Source: Arcobacter ellisii
GTDB taxonomy: Bacteria; Campylobacterota; Campylobacteria; Campylobacterales; Arcobacteraceae
DNA: 64,000 nucleotides
NCBI RefSeq assembly: GCF_003544915.1
Contig: NZ_CP032097.1
Coordinates: 2,170,001 to 2,234,000, forward strand
Reading direction: 5' to 3'
The position numbers and the translations under genes are program-made. Position 1 is the stretch's first letter; each line of letters starts with the position of its first letter. A model generated the notes under the pieces. The model ran no database searches, had not been told where the DNA came from, and saw nothing but the letters and a program-made list of their open reading frames with translations. Positions 20,258 through 30,246 of this stretch are shown one piece after another.

Positions 20258-20946
20258 TGGATTTTTTTAAACAAAATCTTTTAATCATTGAAGATGAAAA
20301 AGATACCCTTGAACTTATGATAGAGATTTTTGAAACAAAATTCTCTAATATTTATAGTGCCAGTGATGGATATAGCGCACTTGAAGTTTTTAGACAAAAT
20401 AGTATAAATGCAATTTTATGTGATATAAATATTCCAAAACTAAATGGTTTAGATTTAATCATTAAAATAAGAGAAATTAATTATTTAATACCTATTATAA
20501 TAATTTCAGCATACTCAGATTCAGATGTTTTACTACAAGCTAGTAATTGTAATATTCAAGGATATATTACAAAACCTTTGACATCAGATAATGTAAATAC
20601 AATTATAAAAAAAATCTACTATCATCAAAACCATGAATTTATAGATAAACTTGTTCAACTAAATGATACAGTAAATTTTGATTTGATAAATTCTCAAATT
20701 ATAAAAGAAAACAAAATTGTAAAACTGACAAATAAAGAGACAGCTTTTTTAAAATTATTATTACAAAAAAAAGGGCAATTAGTTCCATATAAAACTATTG
20801 AAGAGATCATTTGGTATGATGAAAATAAACAGATGTCAAGCACAAGTTTACGTACACTTGTAAAAAATTTAAGAAAAAAAATTGCCAATGATATAATTGA
20901 AAATGTGCCAAAAATTGGATATAGATTAATAATTGAGAATAACTAA
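20257..20946 (+). CDS. OmpR-type response regulator
   Basis: 229 residues with a receiver domain (IIEDEKDT acidic pocket, Asp56 in AILCDINIPKLNG, switch IIISAYSDSD, Lys in GYITKPL) and a winged-helix Trans_reg_C domain (KLTNKETAFLKLLL, SSTSLRTLVKNLRKKI, PKIGYRLI). The start overlaps the upstream kinase stop by one base (TAATG), so the pair is translationally coupled. Same architecture as the regulator at 12635-13321. Confidence 0.9.
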   Translation: MDFFKQNLLIIEDEKDTLELMIEIFETKFSNIYSASDGYSALEVFRQNSINAILCDINIPKLNGLDLIIKIREINYLIPIIIISAYSDSDVLLQASNCNIQGYITKPLTSDNVNTIIKKIYYHQNHEFIDKLVQLNDTVNFDLINSQIIKENKIVKLTNKETAFLKLLLQKKGQLVPYKTIEEIIWYDENKQMSSTSLRTLVKNLRKKIANDIIENVPKIGYRLIIENN

Positions 20947-20958
20947 TAAAAGGTAAAA

Positions 20959-22551
20959 ATGAATCAAAAGCACTATTTAGAAACTGAATTATATGAGATG
21001 ATTCAAAAAGATTCAACTATCTTTAATTTTTTAGAAAAAAATTCATTAGATGGAATATGGTATTGGGATATGGAAAATCCCCAAAATGAATGGTTAAGTC
21101 CAAGATTTTGGGAAGTTTTAGGTTATGAAGCAGAAGAAAAAAAACATTTAGTATCTGAATGGCAAGAATTAATATTTCCCGAAGATTTAGAAAAAACAAT
21201 TGAAAATTTTAATAAACATTATGAAGATCTAAATCATCCTTATGACCAAATTGTAAGATATAGACACAAAGACGGTCATACAGTTTGGATTAGATGTAGA
21301 GGAAGTATTTTAAGAGATAAAAATCAAAAACCTATAAGAATGATAGGTGTTCATAATGATGTTACTGTTCAGAAATATAACGAAGAAAAACTTCTAAAAA
21401 GAACTGATGAGTTAAAAGCAATTTTAGACTCTTCTCTTAGTGGAATAATGGCATTTGAAAATTTTTATGATAAAAATGGAGAAATTATTGATTTTATATT
21501 TACAATGTCAAATAAAGAGGCTTGTAGAATAGTTAATTTAAGTGAAGAACAACTCCTTGGGCAACGTTTGTCAAAAATACATAGTGGAAATTTTAAACCC
21601 TTGGATTCTTTAGGAGGAAGAACACTTTTTGATATTTATAAAGAAGTTGTTTTAACAGGAGAGTCAAAATCATTAGAATTCTATTTTGAAGGAGATGGAA
21701 TAAAAGATTGGTTTAGAAATAAAGCAGTGAAATTCAATCATGGGTTTGTTTGTACTTTTGAGGTTGTTACTCAAGAAAAACTTTTTCAAGAAAAATTAGA
21801 AAAAAAGGTAAAAGAAGAGGTAGAAAAACAAAACAAACAAGAAAAAATACTTATTCAACAATCAAAAATGGCTGCAATGGGAGAGATGATAGGTGCGATT
21901 GCACATAATTGGAGACAACCTCTTAATACTGTTTCTTTATTATGTCTTGCTTTAACTACAAAATTTGATAACTCTAAATTAGATAAAAATTACTTAAATA
22001 AGTGGATTGAAAAAATAAATAAACAAGTAAATTTTATGTCTCAAACCATAGATGATTTTAAAAATTTTTATAAACCAAAAGAGGAGTTTAAAAAGATATT
22101 TTTAAAAGAAGTTATTTTAAAAGTAGCCTCTTTAGTAAATTTTGAATTTAAAATAAATAATATCCAAATCAAGGTGGATATTCATCCTTCTATTTCATTT
22201 ATATGTTTAGAAAATCAGTTACAACAAGCAATAATAAATATATTAGTAAATGCAAAAGAAGCAATTATAAATAGAGATATTAAAAATGGAATAATTTTAA
22301 TAAGTGCAAAAAGAAAAAACTCTTCAATAGAATTACTCATACAAGATAATGGAGGAGGAGTTGAAAATGAAGAGATTTTAAAATCTATGTTTGAGCCATA
22401 TTTTACAACAAAACTACAATCTCATGGAACAGGTATAGGATTATATATGACAAAAATTATTATTGAACAAAATTTAGGTGGCAAAATAAAAGTTAAAAAC
22501 CTAAATGATGGGCTGATATTTAAAATTAAATTGCCAATCTTGGTTATTTAA
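20959..22551 (+). CDS. Cytoplasmic PAS-PAS histidine kinase
   Basis: 530 residues with no signal peptide or membrane segment. The first PAS (about 20-135) has a PAS_3-type opening (GIWYWDMENPQNEWLSPRFW) and a PAC-like tail (RHKDGHTVWIRCRGSILRD). A second, weaker PAS occupies about 150-275. A coiled coil, the H-box MIGAIAHNWRQPLN and a HATPase domain (NAKEAI, DNGGGVEN, GTGIGLYMTK) follow. It starts 12 bases after the preceding response regulator and may share that regulator. The signal is intracellular, possibly redox or energy state. Confidence 0.87.
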   Translation: MNQKHYLETELYEMIQKDSTIFNFLEKNSLDGIWYWDMENPQNEWLSPRFWEVLGYEAEEKKHLVSEWQELIFPEDLEKTIENFNKHYEDLNHPYDQIVRYRHKDGHTVWIRCRGSILRDKNQKPIRMIGVHNDVTVQKYNEEKLLKRTDELKAILDSSLSGIMAFENFYDKNGEIIDFIFTMSNKEACRIVNLSEEQLLGQRLSKIHSGNFKPLDSLGGRTLFDIYKEVVLTGESKSLEFYFEGDGIKDWFRNKAVKFNHGFVCTFEVVTQEKLFQEKLEKKVKEEVEKQNKQEKILIQQSKMAAMGEMIGAIAHNWRQPLNTVSLLCLALTTKFDNSKLDKNYLNKWIEKINKQVNFMSQTIDDFKNFYKPKEEFKKIFLKEVILKVASLVNFEFKINNIQIKVDIHPSISFICLENQLQQAIINILVNAKEAIINRDIKNGIILISAKRKNSSIELLIQDNGGGVENEEILKSMFEPYFTTKLQSHGTGIGLYMTKIIIEQNLGGKIKVKNLNDGLIFKIKLPILVI

Positions 22552-22722
22552 TTTTAAAATAAATTATTTTTTAAAAAACTCACAAAAAAAACACACTTTT
22601 TTTATACAATTATTTACAAGTAAACTATGAAAAAGAGTCGATTTTATGAACCGACACTTTATAGCTACCAAAATACTTTTTCATAAGTTATTATCTTAAC
22701 TATTATTAAAAAAGGGAGTTTT

Positions 22723-23958
22723 ATGTTCGGAGCAATTTCAAATAAAGAGTTAGAAATTATTGATAATTATTTTAAACAATTTATCAAATTTATCTCTTAC
22801 GAAAAAAGTGAATTTGATTATATTGAATCAACAGGAAACAAAAAACTTGATGATATTTTAAGAAACTGGAATGAAGAGATAAAAGTTTTTGATAAAAGAA
22901 ATAAAGATGATATGAGAGTTTTAGGAGAGATTGTATTAACAGCTGACAAAGTAGAAAAAGGTATATACAATTGTAAAATAAAATCAGAAAGTTCAAATCC
23001 AACAATCTCTACTTTAAAAAATACGCTTAATAAAATGCTTTCAAGTATAAATGACTCTAATTCAAGAATTTTAAGAGTAATCAATAGTTATACAAATAAT
23101 GATTTTACAGATAGCATAAAAGTTGTAGATAAATATAAAGATGAAATGAAATTATTGATGGAAAATGTTAATAAATTAGGTAAAGCCTTAGAAATTAATG
23201 CAAAAACTAATTTCCAAAATGGTCAAACTCTACAACATGACTCTTCACTTATGACCTCATCTATGAATAATTTAGCTTCAAAAGCAAATGAACAAGCAGC
23301 CTCTTTAGAACAAACAGCAGCAGCACTTGAAGAGATAACAAGTATTACTAGAAATAATGCCGAAAATGCTTCAAAAATGGCAACTTTAGGGCAAATTGTA
23401 AAAAAATCTGTTTTTAGTGGTGAACAATTAGCAAGTAAAACTGCTATCTCTATGGATGAAATAAATGAAAAAGTAAAAGCTATAAATGAAGCAATCACAG
23501 TAATTGACCAAATTGCTTTCCAAACAAATATTCTAAGTTTAAATGCAGCAGTAGAAGCTGCAACTGCTGGAGAAGCTGGGAAAGGATTTGCTGTTGTTGC
23601 ACAAGAAGTGAGAAATCTAGCTTCACGAAGTGCAGAAGCTGCTAAAGAGATTAAAAATCTAGTAGAAGAAGCTAATCAAAAAGCGAATGATGGGAAAACT
23701 GTTTCATCAGATATGATAGAAGGTTACAAAGAATTAAATAAAAATATCTCTGAAACAATCCATATAATAGAAGATGTATCAAGATCTTCAAAAGAACAGA
23801 TGACTGGAATTGAGCAAATAAATGATGCTGTAAATATGTTAGATAGAGTTACGCAAGAAAATGCTTCTGAATCAAATCAAGTAAAATCAATTGCTCAAAA
23901 TGTATCACAATTAGCAAATGAATTATTAGCTGATGCAAAAACTAAAAAGTTTAACTAA
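22723..23958 (+). CDS. Soluble methyl-accepting chemotaxis protein (CetA-like partner)
   Basis: 411 residues. The C-terminal half is a standard MCP signalling domain with the hairpin signature [19 protein letters not shown] and [19 protein letters not shown]. The N-terminal 190 residues contain a HAMP-like coiled region but no membrane segment or recognised sensor. A CetB-like PAS gene follows 12 bases later, so it probably acts as the transducer half of a split energy-taxis receptor. Unlike Campylobacter CetA it has no membrane anchor. Confidence 0.85.
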   Translation: MFGAISNKELEIIDNYFKQFIKFISYEKSEFDYIESTGNKKLDDILRNWNEEIKVFDKRNKDDMRVLGEIVLTADKVEKGIYNCKIKSESSNPTISTLKNTLNKMLSSINDSNSRILRVINSYTNNDFTDSIKVVDKYKDEMKLLMENVNKLGKALEINAKTNFQNGQTLQHDSSLMTSSMNNLASKANEQAASLEQTAAALEEITSITRNNAENASKMATLGQIVKKSVFSGEQLASKTAISMDEINEKVKAINEAITVIDQIAFQTNILSLNAAVEAATAGEAGKGFAVVAQEVRNLASRSAEAAKEIKNLVEEANQKANDGKTVSSDMIEGYKELNKNISETIHIIEDVSRSSKEQMTGIEQINDAVNMLDRVTQENASESNQVKSIAQNVSQLANELLADAKTKKFN

Positions 23959-23970
23959 AGGAAATTGAAA

Positions 23971-24369
23971 ATGGCAAATGAAAAAGAGACAATTTTAGAT
24001 AAAAATGCTTTTTTAGTAAGTGAAACTGATTTAAAAGGTATTATAAGATTTGCAAATGAAGATTTTTGTAAAGTTGCTGAATATTCTTTGGATGAATTAT
24101 TAGGAAAACCTCATAGCATGGTAAGACATAAAGATATGCCTAAAAAAGCTTTTAAATCTTTGTGGGATACTGTACAAAAAGGTGAAGTATGGACAGGTTA
24201 TGTAAAAAATGCAACTAAAAATGGTGGATATTATTGGGTTTTTGCAACAGTTTATCCATTTGAAAGTTGTGATGGAACAAGAGGATATCTATCTTGTAGA
24301 AAAAGAGCTACACCTGAAGAGATAAAAAAAGCTGAAATTCTTTATGAAAAATGGAATAAAGAAAATTAA
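23971..24369 (+). CDS. CetB/Aer-type PAS protein
   Basis: 132 residues from the ATG at 23971, chosen because AAAGGA lies at ideal spacing; a TTG at 23965 is in frame but unlikely. One PAS domain with the Aer/CetB pattern: ETDLKGIIRFANEDFCKVAEYS, LLGKPHSMVRHKDMPKKAF, LWDTVQKGEVWTGYVKNATKNGGYYWV. This subfamily binds FAD and reports redox or energy state to a chemoreceptor. It ends at 24369, one base into the next gene's ATG. Confidence 0.83.
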   Translation: MANEKETILDKNAFLVSETDLKGIIRFANEDFCKVAEYSLDELLGKPHSMVRHKDMPKKAFKSLWDTVQKGEVWTGYVKNATKNGGYYWVFATVYPFESCDGTRGYLSCRKRATPEEIKKAEILYEKWNKEN

Positions 24370-26564
24370 TGAATAATATAAATTGTTTTAATAAATTTAA
24401 TTTTATAGCTAGCGATTACAATATCTTAATCATTGAAGACTCTACTTCAATGATTAAAATCATAAATACTATTTTTCAAAAAAATGGATTTAATACATTT
24501 TTGAGCTCTACAATAAAAGAGGCTAAAGATATAATTAGCAAAAATAAAATTGACTATATAATTTTAGATATAAATCTTCCTGATGGACATGGATACGAAA
24601 TAATAAAAGAGTTATCTAGTTCAGTTAAAATCATCGTTTTAACAACTCAAACTGATTTACAATTAAAAGAGGTTTCTTATCAAAAAGGTGTAATTGATTT
24701 TATAAATAAAGATAAAAACTTTTTATATAAAATTTCTGAAATACCAAATCTAATAAAACAATTTGAAAAAAATAAATCAAAAACAATTTTGATTGTTGAA
24801 GACTCTTTTGTTGTAAGAGAACAACTAAAAGATATTTTAGAAAATAGAAACTACAAAATCTTAGAAGCAAAAGATGTAAAAGAGGCTGTTGATATTATTA
24901 ATTTTAATAAAATTGATTTAATGTTATTGGACTTAGAACTAGAAAAATCAAATGGTTATGATTTTTTAATAAAAAATAGAACTCTAATTCTTGAGAAATT
25001 AAATATCAAAGTAGTAATTATTACAGGAAATATTTCCTCAAATCTTATTAGAGACTCTTTTAGATTAGGTGTAAAAGAGATTATAAGAAAACCATTTGTT
25101 ATAGAAGAACTGATTTTAAAAACTGATATTTTTATAAATGATAAAGATATTGAAGATGAAATGATTTGTAAAACTCAGTTGCTAAATCAATATAAAGATA
25201 CAGTTGATAGAAGTTCAATTGTTTCAAAAGCAAATGAAAAGGGAATAATAACTTATGTAAATGAAGCTTTTTGTAAGATTTCAGGATATACACAAGAAGA
25301 ACTTTTAGGAAAACCACATAATATTGTAAGACATCCTGATATGGATTCTTTAGTGTTTAAAGAGATGTGGCATACTATCAAAGATTTAAAAATTCCTTGG
25401 ACTGGAATTGTAAAAAATAGAAAAAAAGATGGAAGTAGTTATTGGGTTCAAACAATTATAAATCCTATTTTAGATGAAAATGGAAACATCTTAGAATTTA
25501 TTGGAATAAGAACTGATATAACTGAAATTGAAAAAACAAAAGAGTATTTTAAAGACCAATATGATATCTCTCAAAATAATTTCCAAGAAGTAATGAATCT
25601 TTCAAAACTTTATGAAAATGCAATTGAAAGAAGTAATATTATTTTAAGGGTAGATACAAATAAAATCATTACCTATGCAAATGAACAATTTTATAAAATA
25701 AGTGGTTTTACAAAAGAAGAATTAGTGGGGAAACACTATGATTTTATAAATAGAGTAATCTTTAATGATGATTCTTTTATGGAAAAAATGTGGCAAGCTA
25801 TTGAAAATAAAGAGATTTGGAAAGGACAAATAAGTAATATTTTTAAAGATAATAAAATCCATCATTTTTTAGCAACTGTTGTTCCAATTATTAATACCCA
25901 AGGTAAAATAATTGAATATTTAAGTATTAGAAAAGAGATAACAGAAGTTATAAAATTACATGAAGAGATAGAAGATACTCAAAGAGAAATTATTTATAAA
26001 ATGGGTGAAATTGGTGAGAGTAGAAGTAATGAAACTGGAAATCACGTAAAAAGAGTAGCCCATTATTCAAAACTTTTAGCAACTTTATATGGCTTAGATG
26101 AAAAAGAGTGTGATATTTTATTTACAGCAAGTCCAATGCATGATATTGGGAAAGTTGGTGTTCCTGATTCTATTTTAAATAAACCTGGCAAACTAACAGA
26201 AGATGAATGGAAAATTATGAAAAAACACACTGTTATTGGTCATAAAATATTAAAAAATTCAAAAAGAGAAATATTAAAAGCAGCTGCAATAGTAGCCATG
26301 GAACATCATGAAAAATGGGATGGAAGTGGTTATCCAAGAGGTTTAAAAGAAGAAAAGATTCATATTTATGGAAGAATTACTGCAATTGCTGATGTATTTG
26401 ATGCACTTGGAAGTAATAGATGTTATAAAAAAGCTTGGGAAAAAGAAGAGATTTTTAAACTTTTTAAAGAAGAAAAAGCTAAACATTTTGACCCAAAATT
26501 GATTGATTTATTCTTTGAAAATATAGATAAATTTAAAGAAATTAGAGATAGATATAAAGATTAA
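24369..26564 (+). CDS. REC-REC-PAS-PAS-HD-GYP phosphodiesterase
   Basis: 731 residues: two receiver domains (about 15-130 with [12 protein letters not shown], and 138-255 with [14 protein letters not shown]), two Aer-like PAS domains (about 275-395, [29 protein letters not shown]; and 415-530), then an HD-GYP domain with [13 protein letters not shown] (His591-Asp592) and [14 protein letters not shown] enzymes hydrolyse cyclic-di-GMP. The joint receiver and redox-type PAS input suggests that phosphorelay and energy state both set c-di-GMP. It overlaps the stop of the PAS gene by one base and precedes another MCP, so it belongs to the same chemosensory operon. Confidence 0.88.
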   Translation: MNNINCFNKFNFIASDYNILIIEDSTSMIKIINTIFQKNGFNTFLSSTIKEAKDIISKNKIDYIILDINLPDGHGYEIIKELSSSVKIIVLTTQTDLQLKEVSYQKGVIDFINKDKNFLYKISEIPNLIKQFEKNKSKTILIVEDSFVVREQLKDILENRNYKILEAKDVKEAVDIINFNKIDLMLLDLELEKSNGYDFLIKNRTLILEKLNIKVVIITGNISSNLIRDSFRLGVKEIIRKPFVIEELILKTDIFINDKDIEDEMICKTQLLNQYKDTVDRSSIVSKANEKGIITYVNEAFCKISGYTQEELLGKPHNIVRHPDMDSLVFKEMWHTIKDLKIPWTGIVKNRKKDGSSYWVQTIINPILDENGNILEFIGIRTDITEIEKTKEYFKDQYDISQNNFQEVMNLSKLYENAIERSNIILRVDTNKIITYANEQFYKISGFTKEELVGKHYDFINRVIFNDDSFMEKMWQAIENKEIWKGQISNIFKDNKIHHFLATVVPIINTQGKIIEYLSIRKEITEVIKLHEEIEDTQREIIYKMGEIGESRSNETGNHVKRVAHYSKLLATLYGLDEKECDILFTASPMHDIGKVGVPDSILNKPGKLTEDEWKIMKKHTVIGHKILKNSKREILKAAAIVAMEHHEKWDGSGYPRGLKEEKIHIYGRITAIADVFDALGSNRCYKKAWEKEEIFKLFKEEKAKHFDPKLIDLFFENIDKFKEIRDRYKD

Positions 26565-26587
26565 GTATTAGAAAAAGGAGAATAATT

Positions 26588-28060
26588 ATGTTTAATTTTA
26601 CAAAAACAGAAGAAGAAGCAGGAAGATTAAATGCAATGGAACAAAACTTTGCAATTATTTCATTTAAACCAGATGGCACAATACTACATGCAAATGACAA
26701 TTTTTTAAATGCTTTAGGTTATAAATTAAGTGAAGTTGTTGGTAATCATCACAGAATGTTTTGTAATAAAACATATACAAATACAAAAGAGTATTCTGAG
26801 TTTTGGAACAATTTAGCAAATGGAATATCTCTGATAGATGAGTTTGAAAGATTTAGAAAAGATGGAAGTTCTATTTGGATTCAAGCTTCATATACTCCTG
26901 TAAGAAATAAAAATGGAACAGTAACTCGTGTTGTTAAATTTGCACAAGATATAACTGATTCTAAAAAAGTGATAGAGGCTGTAAAAAAAGCAATTGATTT
27001 AGCAAAAGCAGGTATTTTAAAACAAACTATAAAAGAAACAACTCAAAATCAAGGAATTGAAGAACTTAAAAATGGTGTAAATGAGTTATTTGAGATTGTA
27101 TCTAATAAAGTAGATGGTAACTTAAATAAAATATCAGATGCTTTATCATCTTATCAAAAATTAGATTTTAGACATAGAATAAGTGGAAATGATTTAGGAG
27201 AAGTAGCAATTGGTCTAAATAATCTTGCAAATGTTGTAAATGAAATGTTAGTAGAAAATAAAACAAATGGATTAACATTAGATGAAAGTTCAAATATTTT
27301 ATTAGCAAATGTTGATAAATTAAATATTAGTTCAAATGAAGCAGCAGCAAGCCTTGAAGAAACAGCAGCAGCGCTTGAACAAATCACTTCAAATATTAGA
27401 AACAATACTGAAAATATTCAAAAAATGGCAAGTTATTCAAATAGTGTAACAAAATCAGCAAATGATGGAGAAAAATTAGCAAATCAAACAACTGTTGCAA
27501 TGGAAGAGATAAATATACAAGTTAATTCTATAAATGAAGCAATTACTGTAATTGACCAAATAGCATTCCAAACAAATATTCTAAGTCTAAATGCAGCAGT
27601 TGAAGCAGCAACTGCTGGAGAAGCTGGAAAAGGATTTGCCGTTGTTGCTCAAGAGGTAAGAAATCTAGCTTCACGAAGTGCAGAAGCAGCTAAAGAGATA
27701 AAAACTATAGTAGAAAATGCAACTAAAAAAGCAAATGATGGAAAAGAGATAGCAAGTCATATGATAGAGGGTTATATAGAGTTAAATCAAAATATCACAA
27801 ATACAATAAATTTAATTCAAGATATACAAATGTCAAGTAAAGAACAATTAATGGGAATAGAACAAATCAATGATGCAGTAAATAGCCTTGACCAACAAAC
27901 ACAACAAAATGCAATGATAGCTAGTCAAACTCATGATGTAGCAGTATTAACTGATGAAATAGCAAAATTAGTTGTAAGTAATGCAAATGATAAAGAATTT
28001 ATTGGGAAAGATGAAGTTAAAGCTAAAAATATAAATACAAACAAAAAGGGAAGATTCTAA
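26588..28060 (+). CDS. Cytoplasmic PAS-MCP chemoreceptor
   Basis: 490 residues without membrane segments. The N-terminal PAS (about 20-130; [37 protein letters not shown]) is followed by a helical linker and an MCP signalling domain with [19 protein letters not shown], almost identical over the hairpin to the MCP at 22723-23958. It is the last gene of the plus-strand chemosensory block, with AAAAAGGAG before the ATG. Confidence 0.88.
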   Translation: MFNFTKTEEEAGRLNAMEQNFAIISFKPDGTILHANDNFLNALGYKLSEVVGNHHRMFCNKTYTNTKEYSEFWNNLANGISLIDEFERFRKDGSSIWIQASYTPVRNKNGTVTRVVKFAQDITDSKKVIEAVKKAIDLAKAGILKQTIKETTQNQGIEELKNGVNELFEIVSNKVDGNLNKISDALSSYQKLDFRHRISGNDLGEVAIGLNNLANVVNEMLVENKTNGLTLDESSNILLANVDKLNISSNEAAASLEETAAALEQITSNIRNNTENIQKMASYSNSVTKSANDGEKLANQTTVAMEEINIQVNSINEAITVIDQIAFQTNILSLNAAVEAATAGEAGKGFAVVAQEVRNLASRSAEAAKEIKTIVENATKKANDGKEIASHMIEGYIELNQNITNTINLIQDIQMSSKEQLMGIEQINDAVNSLDQQTQQNAMIASQTHDVAVLTDEIAKLVVSNANDKEFIGKDEVKAKNINTNKKGRF

Positions 28061-28068
28061 AATCTTCC
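28049..28068 (-). terminator. Possible minus-strand terminator after the tRNA genes
   Basis: GGAAGATT-ctaa-AATCTTCC forms an 8-bp stem that overlaps the 3' end of the PAS-MCP gene. On the minus strand it is followed by C and a five-T run, so it would end transcripts coming from tRNA-Thr/tRNA-Gln. On the plus strand it is followed by A residues only. Confidence 0.4.
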
Positions 28069-28145
28069 TAAAAAAGAAAATTATTTTGAACTAAAATATT
28101 GTTATTATTTGTGAATGATGATTTTTAATGTTTGATTTTGTAATG

Positions 28146-28220
28146 TGGATGGGGTAGAAGGATTCGAACCTTCGAATGACGGTACCAAAAACCGTTGCCT
28201 TACCGCTTGGCGATACCCCA
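28146..28220 (-). tRNA. tRNA-Gln (TTG)
   Basis: 75 bases including encoded CCA. Acceptor stem TGGGGTA/TACCCCA, anticodon stem ACGGT/ACCGT with loop TTTTGGT giving anticodon TTG, and a T-arm with GTTCGAATC. It lies 19 bases after tRNA-Thr and is probably co-transcribed with it. Confidence 0.97.
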
Positions 28221-28239
28221 AAAAAAGGTGATTAAAGAA

Positions 28240-28316
28240 TGGAGCTGGTGAAGGGAGTCGAACCCCCGACCTGCTGATTACAAATCAGCTGCTCTAGCCA
28301 ACTGAGCTACACCAGC
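28240..28316 (-). tRNA. tRNA-Thr (TGT)
   Basis: 77 bases including CCA. Acceptor stem GCTGGTG/CACCAGC, anticodon stem GCTGA/TCAGC with loop TTTGTAA giving anticodon TGT, T-loop TTCGACT. Confidence 0.97.
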
Positions 28317-28674
28317 ATTCTTTATTATAAATGGTGTCAAGAGAGGAACTTCGATTTATCTTTCTGAATGCCCTATCTTACGAAGTTTTAACTTTTTTAA
28401 AGTTACCCGTACTGCTACTGGTACTGCTAAAAAAATCTACTTTTCATGCAAAATCAATTTAAACATATCCTAAAAAATGTTATAACTGAATGCGGTTGAA
28501 ATTATATTCAACATTAGATAAATTTTTCCTTAAATATTGTATAAAATATATATACAATTTTATATATTTCTATCTATATAATTACTAGATAATTTTATAT
28601 AAGATATAAACAAATATTTTTCAAATATATCTTTGCAATGCTAAACTCTTTTAAGAATTTAGCATTGTTATTTG
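28317..28674. other. Gene-free left edge of the island, with integrase-like debris
   Basis: No intact gene is seen in these 358 bases. They hold the 16-bp tRNA-Met tail copy at 28331-28346. On the minus strand at about 28360-28432 there is a short open frame ending KLRKIGHSER-stop, containing two GCAGTAC motifs. Similar GTACTGC or GTACCGC pairs recur at about 45661-45712 and 46398-46415, close to the other island end. I read this as worn remains of integration, not as a gene. The rest, to 28674, is AT-rich with nothing recognisable. Confidence 0.4.
28331..28346. repeat. Direct repeat of the tRNA-Met 3' end (putative att site, left)
   Basis: ATGGTGTCAAGAGAGG, identical to 45904-45919, where it forms the CCA end, acceptor stem and part of the T-arm of tRNA-Met(CAT). 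Both copies have the same orientation. Such a tail copy is what a tyrosine-recombinase element leaves when it inserts into a tRNA 3' end. Confidence 0.6.
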
Positions 28675-29223
28675 TTACTTATTTAAAAGTTCTCTAAAAT
28701 CTTTATGTTCTAAAATATCTCCAATTAATTGTTTAATTGAAGGAGCAAAAGATGTACCCATATTATTACAAGCGGTTGATGCTAAGTATGATGAAGGATA
28801 ATCTCTTTTTGTGTTAACTGTAATTGATTTACCATTTGATGAAGTTATTGTTACATTTATTTCCCAATAAGCATTTCCAAACATTGTACTTCCATAAATT
28901 TTATTTAGATTTCCAGATATTTTTAAATCTGAATTTTTATCATAAACACCTGCCATTTTTAGTTCACTAATTAAAGCTTCTTCTATATATTGTGAAAATG
29001 GTTCACCTTTTGGAGTTGATACAGTTTCAGCAAGTCTACACATTACACTACTTTCATCTTTGTTTGAAGCTGTAAAAGTTGAAACATCAAGTTTTAAATC
29101 TTTATAATTTCTTAGAATTTGAACATTGTCTGCTGAAACATTGTACTCATTTGTTTTTATCCCACAACCACTAAAAAGTAAAGTTGTAACTAAAGATGTT
29201 GATATTAATATTTTATTTTTCAT
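28675..29223 (-). CDS. Lipoprotein of unknown function
   Basis: 182 residues with a lipoprotein signal peptide; the lipobox is LLFSGC, so mature Cys20 would be lipidated. The mature part is a mixed alpha/beta domain (SAELKMAGVYDKNSDLKISG-like region; exact family not recognised) with four further cysteine-containing spots. It is the last gene of the minus-strand envelope cassette, 14 bases after the outer-membrane protein gene. The palindrome at 29783-29800 lies upstream of that pair. Confidence 0.75.
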   Translation of the reverse strand: MKNKILISTSLVTTLLFSGCGIKTNEYNVSADNVQILRNYKDLKLDVSTFTASNKDESSVMCRLAETVSTPKGEPFSQYIEEALISELKMAGVYDKNSDLKISGNLNKIYGSTMFGNAYWEINVTITSSNGKSITVNTKRDYPSSYLASTACNNMGTSFAPSIKQLIGDILEHKDFRELLNK

Positions 29224-29237
29224 TATTTTCCCTTTTA

Positions 29238-29735
29238 TTAAAATGTATATTTAAAATTTGTATTGATTTTTTCATATGTATAATTAGGCATTTTGTCTGA
29301 TGTCATATCATAAGTTTTATACTCAAGATTCATTGCAAAGTTTTTTGTAAATCTATAATCAACCCCTGCTCCATAACCAAAACCTGCTCCATTCATAGTA
29401 TCAACAGATTGTAAAGCTCCTGAACCAATAGCATATAAAGCAAGATTGTTATCAAACATTGAATAACCTAGTTTTAAATCTGCATTTGAACTAAAAACAT
29501 CTGCACTTTTACCGTCTTCTAAATCTACATTTCCATAAGCAAACTCAATAACTATTCCCACATAAATATCACTTTGTGTGTACCAATTTACTCCATATCC
29601 AACATTTACTTCCGTAAAATCTTTTTCTAAGACTTTTGCACTTGAAACCCCAATATGATAATCTGTCACATTTTGAGCAGATAAATTTAAAGCTAAAGCA
29701 GAAGTTACTATTGCCAATTTTGTTAATTTTTTCAT
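29238..29735 (-). CDS. Small outer-membrane beta-barrel protein
   Basis: 165 residues with a Sec signal (MKKLTKLAIVTSALALNLSA, cleavage near residue 20). Alternating aromatic/polar strands follow (YHIGVSSAKV, VNVGYGVNWYTQSDIYVGIVI, AGFGYGAGVDYRFTKNFAMNLEYKTY), with a C-terminal Phe (INTNFKYTF) as in Bam-inserted barrels. This is the OmpW/porin-like small barrel type; ligand unknown. A -10-like TATAAT at 29772-29767 (minus) and the ACGAA-N8-TTCGT palindrome at 29783-29800 form its promoter. Confidence 0.78.
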   Translation of the reverse strand: MKKLTKLAIVTSALALNLSAQNVTDYHIGVSSAKVLEKDFTEVNVGYGVNWYTQSDIYVGIVIEFAYGNVDLEDGKSADVFSSNADLKLGYSMFDNNLALYAIGSGALQSVDTMNGAGFGYGAGVDYRFTKNFAMNLEYKTYDMTSDKMPNYTYEKINTNFKYTF

Positions 29736-29782
29736 TTTATTTCCTTGTTGTTTTGAATTGATTTGAATTATAAAAAAATAAG

Positions 29783-29800
29783 ACGAACATATAAGTTCGT
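29783..29800. promoter_or_regulatory. 18-bp palindromic operator (site 1)
   Basis: ACGAACATATAAGTTCGT, symmetrical in its outer five bases and centred on TATA. It ends ten bases upstream of the TATAAT of the outer-membrane protein gene. Three other copies of ACGAA-N8-TTCGT occur at 30669, 31704 and 44186. The proposed binder is the WYL regulator encoded at 30772-31695. Confidence 0.7.
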
Positions 29801-29831
29801 TTATTTTATAGATGGTAAAAAATTTTTATTT

Positions 29832-30233
29832 TTATGAAACTAAAAAACACCAATCAAAAAATTTCTTCCATAAACTTATTACTATATTTAAAACTTGATT
29901 ATCTGGGAAAATTGCTTCTAAAAACACAAACATAAAACTTGCTAAAATATAGCAAAAAAACCAATATAAAATTTGATTTTCAATTCCCAAAAACTCTAAA
30001 ACTACTCTTTTAAAAAATTTAAAATAAAAAAACAGTCCTAGCCCAAGTCCAATTATTGCACCTAACCATTTGATAAAATTTACTCCATTTCCTAAATGAT
30101 TCATTATCTCATAACCAAAAATCATAAAAGGTAAATATGGATAAAGTAATACAAATAAAATTATTGCAAATCCATCTCTACCATTATTACAGTTATATCC
30201 ATCACAAAATGGGTCACCACAACTACAACTCAT
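29832..30233 (-). CDS. Membrane protein with N-terminal cysteine cluster
   Basis: 133 residues. The N-terminus is MSCSCGDPFCDGYNCNNG, with four cysteines in 14 residues, a possible metal or Fe-S knuckle. Three hydrophobic segments follow (about 21-40, 55-72 and 88-108). Family not recognised. It lies 13 bases after the small secreted protein gene and before operator site 1, so it is in the envelope cassette. The 96-base gap to the next gene holds a separate promoter. Confidence 0.65.
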   Translation of the reverse strand: MSCSCGDPFCDGYNCNNGRDGFAIILFVLLYPYLPFMIFGYEIMNHLGNGVNFIKWLGAIIGLGLGLFFYFKFFKRVVLEFLGIENQILYWFFCYILASFMFVFLEAIFPDNQVLNIVISLWKKFFDWCFLVS

Positions 30234-30246
30234 AATAAACTCTTTT

